Below are positions 21,029 through 32,359 of a stretch of DNA of 64,000 nt, one piece after another. Each line of letters begins with the position of its first letter. The first letter of the stretch is position 1. The DNA is from Diphasiastrum complanatum. Taxonomy: Eukaryota > Streptophyta > Lycopodiopsida > Lycopodiales > Lycopodiaceae. The stretch covers positions 47,688,354 through 47,752,353 of the forward strand of contig CM055093.1 of NCBI GenBank assembly GCA_029204225.1, given 5' to 3'. The notes beneath the pieces were generated by a model. It was not told where the DNA came from. It saw only the letters and a list, made by a program, of their open reading frames with translations, and did not search any database. The position numbers and the translations under genes were made by a program.

Positions 21029-21466
21029 TGTTAGAAATAATTAATGATAATGTTAGTTTCCCATAGGTTACTTTGACCCAAAAGGTCGAGACTTGTGTAA
21101 CCATATGTTAGGTTTATTATTTAGACCATGTTAAGTTAGTTTTAGTTAAGTTGGACCCAATTTTGGTCTAGTAGTAACTCGTGGGTCCAAGTAAAGTCTA
21201 ATTATGTTAAGGGACCCTATCTTGACTTTTGGGGGTGCCCTATAATTAGTAGTGGGTTTGAAAGGTTCTAAAACTTAGGGTTAGGCCCTTGGAAGGCCTA
21301 TTTATATGTACTCATTATTCATTTGTAATTCTTTTTCAAGCATTGCTACTACTTTTTCTCTCCTTGAGGGCGCCTAACTCTCTCCCTCTTCTTCTTCTTC
21401 TTCTTCTTTTCTTGTTGTATATGGGGATTGAATGTTAGAAGGATCTTGGCACTTTGATTTCCTACA
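21029..21466 (+). repeat. 5' LTR of a copia-type element
   Basis: 438 bp starting TGTTAGAAAT and ending TTTCCTACA, directly followed by the primer-binding site. It contains a TATTTATATG promoter-like sequence near 21299 and a (CTT)n run at 21389-21408. The left flank is GCCCA; no 3' LTR is seen, so no target-duplication check is possible. Confidence 0.8.
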
Positions 21467-21478
21467 TGGTATCAGAGT
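21467..21478 (+). other. Primer-binding site, initiator-tRNA-Met type
   Basis: TGGTATCAGAGT abuts the CA end of the LTR at 21466. The last base deviates from the usual C. Confidence 0.8.
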
Positions 21479-22560
21479 CATGGATCTTCTATGCTTGATT
21501 TAGGGCGCCCTACCAAAAGAGATCGTCTTCACTTAGGGATCACAAAAATTCAGCACCTTTGCTGATTTTTTGGAGTGAAGATCCGTTCAATTTTGACTCT
21601 TTTTTGTTTTGCAGGAGGGCGCCAGATATCAAAGGAGATAATAGAATTTTGGGCACCCAAAAATCAGTTGGTTGTTTGCTGATTTTTCAGGTTGTAGGAA
21701 GGCGCCATTAATTATCTTCTTCGGGACTGCTTTAGGTCGCCCACATCCGTGTAGGTTTATCCTACTTTTGTTGGTCCGTTGCTGCCCTATTTTTCAGATT
21801 TGTTCCTTTGCAGGAGGGCGCCCATCTACAAGCAATTTTTATCTTTTAATTTGGCTGAAAAATCAGCACCCTTGCTGGTTTTACAAAGTGAAGATCCGCT
21901 TCTTTTTGCTTTTAATTTTTTGTGATGATCCGATCACATTTTGAGGCTGAAAATTGGACAACATATTACCATTTGTAGTTTGCAACAACCCTATCCGTGT
22001 GTGTATTGTTCACACTTTTTGGCAAGAAAAAAGGGTTCTGAAAAAAGCTTTGTTGGAGGCTAACCTAATTCTTTGCTTGTTGATTTTTTGAGTTTGTAAT
22101 GCAATTTCAGGCTGAAATTTTCAGCACACAAGGCTTGTAGGAGGGCGAGTTCCTACATCCATCTAATATGTGGTTTCGACACATTCCGGTGCTAATTTTT
22201 CAGATTTAATACTTGTTGGTTTTTGTGTTTTTTAGGGCACACTTAGAGTTTGAAAAAGTTTATCTTCTTGGCTAGTTCTTATGGCAAGAGATTTGGGAGC
22301 AATTCGTACTTGTTCGGGCGAAGATATGTTGGATGGCACCAACTGTTCTTCATGGAGTTGCAAGCTGAGGTTTGGCATCAACGTGATGATCAAGATTTTA
22401 TCAATAACAAGATCTATCTTATATCATTTGAGATTTTGCAAGACTTCTTAAAGTGCTTGGGAAACACTTTTAAATATATATCGAATAAAGGATTTATCAT
22501 CATGCTTTCACCTCTCTACTACAAACTCTTTGAAGGTAGAAAAGCAAAGGCATGCAAAGT
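21479..22560 (+). pseudogene. Copia leader and gag remnant
   Basis: The leader (21479-22240) repeats the phrases GGAGGGCGCC and TCAGCACC/TTGCTGATTTTT several times. A short gag-like frame starts at the ATG at 22280: MARDLGAIRTC then DMLDGTNCSSWSCKLR, matching the 'DGTNYxxWxxxM' opening of copia gag. It stops within about 60 codons. Everything after gag (protease to RNase H) is absent. Confidence 0.6.
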
Positions 22561-23093
22561 TTGATCATTGTCTTTCCATAAGTACAAGTTTGAAACGGAA
22601 TGTTGGTATGGTAGAGCATTCTTCTTCTCTTGAGCCATTTGTTGCAAATGATGGATGCACTGAGTGAAGAACTTTGTGAGCAAGCTTCTCAAGTTAATAT
22701 TTTGAAAAAGACTAAAATTAAACATTCTTTGAAACCATTTCATTACAGGAGTTCTAAATCCAAAAAAGACCCTTTGTAAAGATTTTTTTTATATTTTTCT
22801 CAATTTTTTGTTACACATGGACCAATCAAAATACTCAAATTTGAAATCTACGTAACGTAACTTTTTGAGTCCACATTTTGATTCCACACTAAAAATGGCA
22901 TAACTTTTTAGTGGTAAGTCCGAATCTAACGGAGTTTGATGCATTGGAAAGTGCTTGACAAAGGCTTTCTAATGATATGTTAGATGACTACTTTTGAGCT
23001 ACGATTAAAAAGTTATGGCAAGTCAAAAGTATTAGTGTTATAATATGTTAATAATATAAACTACATCTTGCACGAATTCTTAAAGGGTTCTTT
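22561..23093. other. Spacer, no gene recognised
   Basis: AT-rich. The part at 22890-23050 (TGGCATAACTTTTTAGTGG, then GGAAAGTGCTTGACAAAGGC) has the flavour of retroelement UTR, but I cannot place it. Confidence 0.35.
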
Positions 23094-23979
23094 TTGGAGC
23101 TCAAAACTCCTCTAATGTGTACTAATGGAGGAGGGAAAAAAACCATGTCAATAAGTACATTGGTTCAAAGTGGATTTTTTGGGTGTTCAAAGTGGCAAGC
23201 TGTTATTTTTTTTCTTGAAGATGGTGGACAGCATATTCAGCCATGGTTTATTGATCATTTTCAACCTATGTTACATCGTGAGCATCCTATTATGCATCGG
23301 GAACAACCTGTGAAAGGTTTTTAGATAGCAAGATCCACATTTGGAACACTTTGGACAACAAAGTGTTGGTGATTTTGTGGCTGTTGGACAGCATGCTATA
23401 GCCTCTTGTTGGTTGTCTGAGTCTTTGCGAAATAACAAAGCATCTTTTTACCTTGGAAGAAACACACATGCCTCACCAAAATCAGTACCTTATGCTGATT
23501 TTTTTGTTTTGATGCTTACTTCTTATGATGACGATGTTGTCTTACCTAGTGTTGGTGAGCAGATCATTGATAGTAAGATTCGGGAGGATGTGATGGTAAA
23601 AGAGTATCATACTGTTCGTTATGTTTCTTGTGGTAAGAATACTTATGGAATCATGTGGGAACCATTGATGGATTGCAAATCCATATTTCGACTTGTCATC
23701 CAGGGCCTTAGTGCCCATGTCGCTCTTACTTGCTCGCTCGCTTGTGGAAGGTTCAACTGCACCGGCGAGAATCTTCTGGCTTCTGGAGGAGCCACAAGGA
23801 AGTCATCATCACCGTCAAGGTCAGTGTTAGTTTCTATAAGGTCAGAGATGGAGTGTTCAGGAGAGAGAGGCATAGAAATGACATGTTTAGGAGGAGGCGG
23901 ATTTAACAAATTGTATGGCGCACCAGGGAAACTAAATTGTTGTAGGAACTCGTCACGTCAGGCCTTGTGTGACTCATGA
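23094..23979 (+). pseudogene. Unidentified open frames
   Basis: Two successive frames (23094-23324 and an ATG-less stretch from 23329 to 23979) may be one frameshifted coding region: the first ends ...HREQPVKGF and the second begins DPHLEHFGQQSVGDFVAVGQ. The second continues with SYDDDVVLPSVGEQIIDSK and EYHTVRYVSCGKNTYGIMWE. From about 23760 the sequence becomes more biased and overlaps the minus-strand frames described next. No family motif is recognised. Confidence 0.3.
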
Positions 23980-25300
23980 GTTCCCTTAGAGGGTCTCAAA
24001 AAACTGTTGGAAGGAGGGGAAGAGAAGAAAAGTGAAGAGACAATGGTGGTGGTTAGTGGAACAATGGTGGTGGTTAGTGGTGGAGTCAGACTGATCCAGT
24101 TTGCCGTCATCATCATCGCTTATCTCCATCAGGTCCTCAACATCAAAATATATTGAAGTGTCTGTGAGAATGTGGACTTGCTGGGCCTGTGCTTGTTGAG
24201 CTGCTCCCGTGTCTTGGGGAATGATATTCCCCTCTGCTCCCCCCCCCCCCCCCCCCCCCCCCCCAACAAAAAAAAGAGTGTCTTTGGAGAAGCTGGCAAT
24301 GTGGGCATTGTAATAAGCATGGGAGGAGTGGTGACTTGAACTGGAGGCACCCCTTGTGTGTCTGGGCCAATGTTTGTTGTCGTCGATGTATTTGCTCCAT
24401 CACCCTCGTCGATGGTGTGTGAGGGTGATGAGTGCCACTAGGATGTCGTATGGAAGGTAGAACTTCCATCTTGAGAATTAGTGGAGCTGGATTGTGTTGT
24501 TTGAGACTTTGGTATTTGTCATCGCTTTCTGACCAGCTTTTTCCCTTCTGATTCTGACTCCTCAATCTCCGTAGCATCGGATGAGCTCCTTTTGTTTTGG
24601 AGCTTTTTCCTCATCCGTTGCTACCTTGTGTCAGACAATTCTGCCTTGGATGTATCTGCCACTTGAGCTGCCGAAGATCCCTCTACAGTTGGATCTGGCT
24701 ATGAGGTTGTGTGTGTTTGTGTCTTCACCAGTTTGATGATACTGGTATTCGGTTTTTTTTATGCTGGCCTTTGTGGCGATGACGCCTGTGTTCAGGATCG
24801 CTTGGACTTCTTGGACTCAATGGGTATGTCCCAAGCTTTGTCTACTATTTGTAGTATCCCTTGGAATTTGAGCTCGTCATTCACCTGTTGCAGAGTGAGA
24901 TCTGTCATCAAGTACCCAAGCATGGTGCTTGGCTGCTTGTTTTTTATACACTCATGAAGGCAGTTCAAGGCAAACTGGGCCCAATCATATAGATTTTGGC
25001 CATGCAGTTGTGAATCTGTCATCATGTGAAATAGTGACATAGGTACACGCAGTATCTTTGTTCTAGAATGTTGTGTGTATTTTGTTAAGTATGCACACGC
25101 AACAGCCAATGGTTGATCATTAATGGCCTCGTATCTGTACCGGTCTTTATTTTTCCATTTCTCGACAGATGGATCAATGTATTTAAAATATGTTGTCTGC
25201 TCGATTTTTTAGAGCGTCCTGGAAACAACATTTGGCCCTCAAGGGAATCCAAATGTATGGAAGTCTGCTGTCGAAAGATATATATTATATACATAGTTCC
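23643..25300 (-). pseudogene. Unidentified minus-strand open frames
   Basis: Read right to left: a stretch near 25294-25085, a 105-codon frame at 25109-24792 (AVACAYLTKYTQHSRTKILR, NLYDWAQFALNCLHECIKNK, PSTMLGYLMTDLTLQQVNDE), a His/Pro/Ser-rich frame at 24577-24143 that includes a poly-Gly run from the C26 tract, and a frame at 23909-23643. The 24792-25109 part looks the most protein-like. It could be the gag-like or ORF1 region of an element, but no zinc knuckle or catalytic motif is seen. Confidence 0.3.
24239..24264. repeat. Homopolymer of 26 C
   Basis: An uninterrupted C run followed by AACAAAAAAAA. Its length is likely to be polymorphic or mis-sized in assembly. Confidence 0.9.
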
Positions 25301-25964
25301 TGTTGGGAGGAACTATAATTTGACAAGATCTGGCAGTGACATTAGAATTTTTATAAGCCATATGAAGTAAGAATGGGATCTGGTAGCCAGTCAGGACAGG
25401 CACCTAGAATTCAATTTTTGTGAAAAACTACTGGGCTTGCTGATACCAGGCTGTCATTTCTTGGATATCAAGTTGCCCCATCTGAATATCTATCTTGTTG
25501 GTGTCTGGGTCATCTGAACTTGAGGGCTAGTTGGAAGATATGTCAAAAAACTGGGAAAACAAGGTTTTGAAAAAAGTGGTTCAGTCGGGAACAATGGTAA
25601 TAGGTGGCTCGGCTCAATTGAAATGGTGACCGACGGATTCGGTCAAGGTGGTGACTGTATATTTCACTTTATATGATTGGCAACCAACCATTTTGTATGT
25701 TTAGCATTGCTTAGTCATTATTGGCAAGAAAAGTACTTGAATTTGCATACAACAAAACATATTACTAAAACATGAATATCAAATTATTCATACTTTTACT
25801 TTTTTATTTAAAATATTTCAAATAGAAATGTGTGCATACTACATATTCACTTATTGTATGTGTATTTAAAAAACCTTATTAGATTTCACATACTAGCACC
25901 TAGTTGCATCTTAAAAGTGAAAAGGCAACCCAATATGCCATTCCATACCTAGGAAAGATATGTG

Positions 25965-25968
<4 letters not shown>
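25301..25968. other. Spacer, no gene recognised
   Basis: AT-rich toward 25968. No LTR boundary or coding motif is identified. Confidence 0.35.

Positions 25969-26017
<49 letters not shown>
25969..26017. repeat. (TG)n microsatellite
   Basis: 49 bases of uninterrupted TG dinucleotides. Confidence 0.95.
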
Positions 26018-26018
<1 letters not shown>

Positions 26019-26369
26019 AACAATAAAATTGCTCAATTTAAATCAAAATAAAATGTCATATACAGAAGTATATATATATATATTTTTTCAATTTTTAATA
26101 ATGACCACAAAGGATGAATACAATAGCCACAAACAACAAGTTTATACATTGACCAAGTTTTGGCCATCATTGATCACGCTATTAGACAACTCAAACCTAG
26201 TCGAAACCTTAAATCAAAACATTAAAAACCATATCATATCTTGCTCACTATTTGAAGACTTCTTTCTTTAGAACAAATCCAAAAGAGTGAAAATCACCAA
26301 AAGATCTCCTCTACTCTTTCTTGTTGTTTATTTTGAGGATTTTAATGATCCCAATCAAGGAATATCACC
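26018..26369. other. AT-rich spacer
   Basis: Includes a (TA)n stretch at 26070-26082. No gene is seen; overlapping short frames have no recognisable content. Confidence 0.35.
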
Positions 26370-26740
26370 ACAACTACATACGTTGGCACGTTGCCACGCA
26401 CATAAGGATCGTCATGTTCATGTGGCAATTCACATGGCAATGTGCGTGGCAATTTACGCGTGGTACATCCACATCGACACATTTTCTGGCCGGCACGCCC
26501 TCGCCCGGCCTGAAGAAGATAGATTTTAAAATTTGTGGTACAGCCACGCGTGGTTGTACCACACAAAAGAATTCCCATAGCCACATGTGGCAAAACACAA
26601 ACTGTTTTTCCATGGAAATTTTACACACCGTGGCAAATTTCCAGGAAAACGTTCTGTAAAAATTTGCCACATTTATGTATTTTCCATTTGCGTGGCTTTG
26701 CCATGCGTGGGTCTACCATGCAAAATTTTTCGGGCCAAAA
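26370..26740. repeat. Cluster of TGGCAA/TTGCCA and CCACGCGTGG palindromic words
   Basis: About fifteen short motifs of the types TGCCACG, CATGGCAA, GTGGCAAT, GCCACGCGTGG, GCCACATGTGGC, TTGCCACA and TTGCCATGCGTGG lie in both orientations within 370 bp, embedded in locally GC-richer DNA. Overlapping open frames on both strands are by-products of this composition. Function is unknown. Confidence 0.6.
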
Positions 26741-26815
26741 AAAAAAGTGCATGAAATGAAATTCGGGTAGCTCAATGCATGGTTTGTGAGTTGGCGTCAA
26801 TTTATTTGTTAGTAT

Positions 26816-27843
<1,028 letters not shown>

Positions 27844-28112
27844 CTCATGTGTGTCCTCCTCTACATGATTGCAAATGATCTTCCTCTACATATAGGAGGC
27901 CGGTGAAGCTATAGTTGTCTACTCATGTGTGTTCTCCTCTACATGATCGCAAACTAGATTCTCTTCTACATATGGGAGTTCCATGAACTCTATTGGTGTC
28001 TTTTCTGGGTGGTATGCTAGAGAAACTTCATCCTCATTGAATTGAACATCCTTACTTACAAGAATCTTTTGCTATGCAAGATTCCATAAGCTATACGTAT
28101 GAGAATAGAATA
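27844..28112 (-). pseudogene. Copia pol linker fragment, with a 78-bp tandem duplication
   Basis: On the minus strand, from about 28112: AYRLWN-like residues, then KILVSKDVQFNEDE and AYHPEKTPIEFMELPYVEEN. This is the copia signature after the integrase core ('KKIIVSRDVVFDE'). A tandem duplication of period 78 (27844-27921 and 27922-28000, beginning CTCATGTGTGT) covers its end. No further pol is attached. Confidence 0.65.
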
Positions 28113-28703
28113 GAAATTTCAATAGTCACATTTCTCTTGCTCTCTCGAAAATGAGAAAGAGAAGAACAATCTTGAGTAAAATCTATAAGCCTGAACTCCC
28201 AGTCAAGCGGACTCAGGACTAAAATCCAACTACCATTTCTAATTTATTTCTTTTTCATTGAAGTTTGTGATGTACATCAAGTAATTTTTGTTTTATTTCA
28301 TAATCCAATGACATAACATCTTCATCTAGAGTTTTTTAGCAAGTTTAGTTTATAAGGATGTGCCAATGTGGCATTTGAGAAACGTATTCGAGTGTATTGT
28401 TATAAAGCAGGTTCAATAGATTTTACAAATCTAATATCTTTGAGGAGACTATATATGCAACTTCAAATTGTATTCCCTTGGCATCAATTTCAGCTAGACA
28501 TGTTAGTTGATACTTGTAGTATGAGTATAGAAGTATTATGAGATATGGGAAAATTATGCATCTAAAGATTTACAAATGAACTATTTGATGAAAATATATC
28601 AATCATGAAAATGAATGTGCATTAAACTAATAGTCATGGCCTAGCGGCTGAGGTGTAGGGTGGTTGAGGTGAGGATAGAGGTCCAGGCATAGCATGTTGT
28701 AGA
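28113..28703. other. Degenerate spacer
   Basis: Probably more of the decayed copia element on the minus strand, but frames are broken. TGGCCTAGCGG near 28638 resembles a pol-III A box, without a convincing B box downstream. Confidence 0.35.
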
Positions 28704-28802
28704 CTACATGTGACCAAGGTGGAGGTTTAGAGGCAAAATGTAATGCAAATTACCAAGATCATGCACCTCAAACTCGTCCTTAAGAGCATTCTTGATATCC
28801 TC
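28704..28802 (-). pseudogene. Copia reverse-transcriptase fragment
   Basis: Minus-strand EDIKNALKDEFEVHDLGNLH followed by YIL matches the copia RT segment after YVDD ('LKxxFxMKDLGELHYFLG'). The copia element starting at 28803 interrupts it, so this fragment predates that insertion. In minus-strand order it lies before the pol linker at 27.8-28.1 kb, the reverse of normal copia order, so the two need not come from one element. Confidence 0.65.
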
Positions 28803-29452
28803 TGTGAAAGATTCAACTAGTTTCATCACATTTTGCAATATTTTCATATTTGGCATATTGAGGCCAAAACTTGTTTTAGACTTAGAGGTTGACTTTTCAA
28901 AGTTCATTAGTCTAAATTTCATTTGAATAAACACTTTTTGAAAGTGTGGGAAAGATAGAATGCGAGTTTGAGTAGATTCAATTTGAATAGGTTGGGTACA
29001 TTGAATCTAGACGCAAAATTGGTAGGGTTAGCATTTTGGTGGGAAAACCAAGTGGCCAAATAGGGTTTGGACCTACTATAAAAGGATGTAACTCGTGGAG
29101 AGAGTCATCTTCTCTCTTCTCTATCTCATTTCATGCTTATACATGGTTCTCTTGGGTTCTATTATCCATTGGTGCACTATCTTGGTGATTGCTTGCAATT
29201 CTATGTGTAGAATGATCTATATTTGCTATTTTTGGATCCACACGTGTGAAATAGAGTAGCTTGCTGGTTTTGTATGGACAGCAGCAGTACATAATCATTT
29301 CATTCAAATTTGATCAAGTTCTATTAGTGTTTGCATCTCAAATTGTGTGTAGATGTTGATTTTTCTACATTGGTGAAATTGGTAGTGTATTTCTCTTTCT
29401 AACCAAAGATCATTCAAGTACATTGGATCTTAAGGATCTGAAATCTTTCACA
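28803..29452 (+). repeat. 5' LTR of copia element H
   Basis: 650 bp beginning TGTGAAAG and ending CTTTCACA, an 8-bp inverted terminal pair, directly followed by a primer-binding site. CTACTATAAAAGGATG near 29071-29086 is a likely TATA box. It contains TCCACACGTGTGAAAT (about 29237-29252). It matches 31888-32359 closely. Confidence 0.9.
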
Positions 29453-29464
29453 TGGTATCAGAGC
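29453..29464 (+). other. Primer-binding site of copia element H
   Basis: TGGTATCAGAGC, complementary to the 3' end of initiator tRNA-Met, immediately after the LTR. Confidence 0.9.
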
Positions 29465-30053
29465 TTGTGTTTCAGGTTATGAAGGATGAAATCAGATCTA
29501 TCAATGATTTAGTGAAGATATCAAGTCTAGAGCATGCTAGAGAGGATTCTACACCAAAATTGGATTTTTTGCTTTCGTAGATTGGATCTTTTGTAGATCA
29601 AAACACTAAATAGGTCAATATACTTGTTCAATTCCATTTTTTGAATTCACATGCTGGATTTGGCCGATTATTTGAATCATTGGTTCAGCCTAAGTGGTGG
29701 CTTATAGATTGCATATCAAATTTTCAGCATTTGCATGTAGATTTGGAATAGTCAATTTTTTGTGATTTTGTCAAAACCCTAATTTTGATTGGATCTCTAG
29801 ATAGTGAGGTTTCTGGACTTCATTTGAGTGTGTTTCAATCTTAGGAAGTGGCAAAAGTCATTAGATTGAGGATAGATCATAGGTTGATCAAGATTCCATG
29901 ATTCTATTTGTTGATTTGCTTGGATAAGTGCTAGAAGAGAATTTGTGAGATAGTTTCAAATCTTGGTGATTTCTTTTGAAAGCATTTGTTGTTGTTCAAA
30001 GGAGTGCTTTGTGCATTGAAGCAGGTTGAAAGAGAAGATCAGGTCATTGCTAC
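29465..30053 (+). other. Untranslated leader of copia element H
   Basis: About 590 bases between the primer-binding site and the ATG at 30054, with scattered stops in all frames. Confidence 0.7.
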
Positions 30054-31892
30054 ATGGCAACCTCAATTGGAGTCATGTTGGAAGCCAATGATAAGCTTAC
30101 CTCAAGCAACTATTCATTATCGAAAGTGAGGATGGAGTCACTTCTTGAGATGAATGATGTTTTGGATATTGTTGTAGGTTTGGAGGAGAGACAAGCAACA
30201 CAACAAGATCAATTGAGGTATGACAAGAGGGCCAAGAAGGCTCTACACATGATAAAGATGAATGTTACCAATGAACTTCTCAAGGAAGTTGGTAAGTGCA
30301 CATCATTTTTGGAAGCTTGGAATTCATTGAAGAAGCTTTATGAATCCAAGTCTACTTCTAGAGTGTTGACTCTAAGAAGGCAAATCTTTTCTTGTTTGCA
30401 AAAGAATGAAGAAAGTCCAAGTAGTTTTGTTTTGAGAATGAAAGCATTGAATGATGAGTTAGCTTGCATAGATGAAAGCATTAAGGAAGGAGAGCTTATT
30501 CAAGTGATTCTTAATGGCTTGTTGGATGCTCATGCTAACATTGTTCAAAGTATTGCTATTCAAAAGACTTTGCCAAGTTTAATAGATCTTCAAGAGATCT
30601 TGATCAATGAGGAATATAGGCTTCAAGCAAGAGGTGGACCTACATCGACACTTCAAGAGGATGCTATGTTCACAAAGGCAAAATTCAAGGGCAATACCAA
30701 AAGCAAGTGGTCTAAAGAGCAAGATCAAGTGGATGCTTCTTCAAGTGGCAAAAAGAAGGATAGATCAAAGCTCAAGTGCTTCTATTGTGGCATCAAAGGA
30801 CACTTTGCAAGCGAGTGCTACAAGAAGAAGAGAGATCAAGGAGACAAGCAAGGTAATCTTACTCTTGATGAGGATGGTTTGGATGTGCAAGATGCAAATG
30901 ATGATGCTTTTGTGATGTCTTCATGTATGCTTGCTAATGATGGAGATCTAGATCCTTGGTGGATTGATAGTGGAGCAAGTTCACACATGACCTTTCACAA
31001 AGAGTACTTCACTTCTTTGTTGGCATATGGAGATGACAAGAGGGTGATCTACACGGCCAATGATGGTGAGTGTGCAATCAAAGGGATTGGCACAATTCCT
31101 ATTTATCTCTCTACAAATAGGAATGTTCATTTGGAGGATGTCTTGTTTATTCCATCTAATACCAAGAATTTGCTTAGTGTGAGTCAAATGCTAAGTAAGG
31201 GCCTCAAGGTGGAGTTTGATGGAGATGCTTGTTTGATCAAAAGGAAGGAGGTCTTGATTGGGAAAGCCAAAAGACAAGGAAAGTTGTTCAAACTTGATGC
31301 TTGTGTTATTGCTAACCAAGTTGGATTTGTTGCAAGGGAGCAAATTTCTATTCAAGAGGTTTGGCACAAAAGGATGGGACACCACAACTTCAAGTCATTG
31401 GAGGTAATGGCAAGGAAAGAGGTTGTGATTGGTCTTCCAAGCTCCTTAAGTAGTGTCGAGCATGTTTGTGAGTCTTGTGCTATATCATGGATGTCAAAGA
31501 AACAAGCCACTATCTCATTGTCATCTAGTGAGGCCGAGTACAAAGCTCTTACACATTGCACAAAGGAGATGGTATGGATCAAAAGGATGATCAAGGATCT
31601 TCACTTGCTGGATTTTTCAGAGAGCCCAATCATCTTTTGTGACAATCAATCAGCCCAAATAATGGCATCCAATCCTATCTTTCATGCTAGGAGCAAGCAT
31701 ATTGAGATACAATATCACTTTGTGAGGGAGCGAGTCATTGCAAAGGAGGTGGAGCTTCAACTTGTGTCTTCAAGGGAATGTGTAGTTGATATCTTCACCA
31801 AAGCATTGGGAAAAGACTTGTTTATGAAGCATAGGACTTCACTTGGAGTATTATCAAAGTCTATGCTAAAACTAGTTGAAGAAGGAGTGTGA
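30054..31892 (+). CDS. Copia gag-protease-RNase H fusion polyprotein (deletion derivative)
   Basis: 612 codons, uninterrupted, from an ATG in context TACATGGC. In order: gag with the SNYSLSKVRMESLLEMND opening and SFLEAWNSLKKLYESKSTSR (residues about 20-220); CCHC zinc knuckle CFYCGIKGHFASEC near 240; aspartic protease PWWIDSGASSHMTF near 300; the pre-integrase zinc region VWHKRMGHHNF with CESC near 435-480; then, without a break, RNase H (SKKQATISLSSSEAEYKAL, IIFCDNQSAQIMASNP, HARSKHIEIQYHFVRE). The integrase catalytic core and the entire reverse transcriptase, some 800 residues in an intact copia, are missing at the CESC-to-SKKQ junction, yet frame is kept. The stop TGA lies inside the first bases of the 3' LTR. 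It may be translated as a structural polyprotein, but the element could move only with enzymes supplied by a relative. Confidence 0.85.
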   Translation: MATSIGVMLEANDKLTSSNYSLSKVRMESLLEMNDVLDIVVGLEERQATQQDQLRYDKRAKKALHMIKMNVTNELLKEVGKCTSFLEAWNSLKKLYESKSTSRVLTLRRQIFSCLQKNEESPSSFVLRMKALNDELACIDESIKEGELIQVILNGLLDAHANIVQSIAIQKTLPSLIDLQEILINEEYRLQARGGPTSTLQEDAMFTKAKFKGNTKSKWSKEQDQVDASSSGKKKDRSKLKCFYCGIKGHFASECYKKKRDQGDKQGNLTLDEDGLDVQDANDDAFVMSSCMLANDGDLDPWWIDSGASSHMTFHKEYFTSLLAYGDDKRVIYTANDGECAIKGIGTIPIYLSTNRNVHLEDVLFIPSNTKNLLSVSQMLSKGLKVEFDGDACLIKRKEVLIGKAKRQGKLFKLDACVIANQVGFVAREQISIQEVWHKRMGHHNFKSLEVMARKEVVIGLPSSLSSVEHVCESCAISWMSKKQATISLSSSEAEYKALTHCTKEMVWIKRMIKDLHLLDFSESPIIFCDNQSAQIMASNPIFHARSKHIEIQYHFVRERVIAKEVELQLVSSRECVVDIFTKALGKDLFMKHRTSLGVLSKSMLKLVEEGV

Positions 31893-32359
31893 AAGATTCA
31901 ACTAGTTTCATCACATTTTGCAATATTTCCATATTTGGCATATTGAGGCCAAAACTTGTTTTAGACTTTCATTTCAAAGTTCATTAGTCTAAATTTCATT
32001 TGAATAAACACTTTTTGAAAGTGTGGGAAAGATAGAATGCGAGTTTGAGTAGATTCGATTTGAATAAGTTGGGTACATTGAATCTAGACCCAAAATTGGT
32101 AGGGTTAGCATTTTGGTGGGAAAGCCAAGTGGCCAAATAGGGTTTGGACCTACTATAAAAGGATGTAACTCGTGGAGAGAGTCATCTTCTCTATTCTCTA
32201 TCTCATTTCATGATTATACATGGTTCTCTTGGGTTCTACTATCCATTGGTGCGCTATCTTGGTGATTGCTTGCAATTCTATGTGTAGAATGATCTATATT
32301 TGCTATTTTTGGATCCACACGTGTGAAATACAGTAGCTTGCTGGTTTTGTACGGACAGC
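31888..32359 (+). repeat. 3' LTR of copia element H, truncated
   Basis: Starts TGTGAAAG after GTTGAAGAAGGAG (polypurine tract) and matches 28803-29282 with few differences, one being an 8-base deletion near 31967. The last 170 bases, including the terminal CTTTCACA, are missing. At 32360 the sequence changes abruptly to gypsy pol, so the target duplication cannot be checked. Confidence 0.85.

Noticed and set aside
28628-28703. SINE suggested by TGGCCTAGCGG (A-box-like)
   Set aside because: No convincing B box, tail or target duplication.
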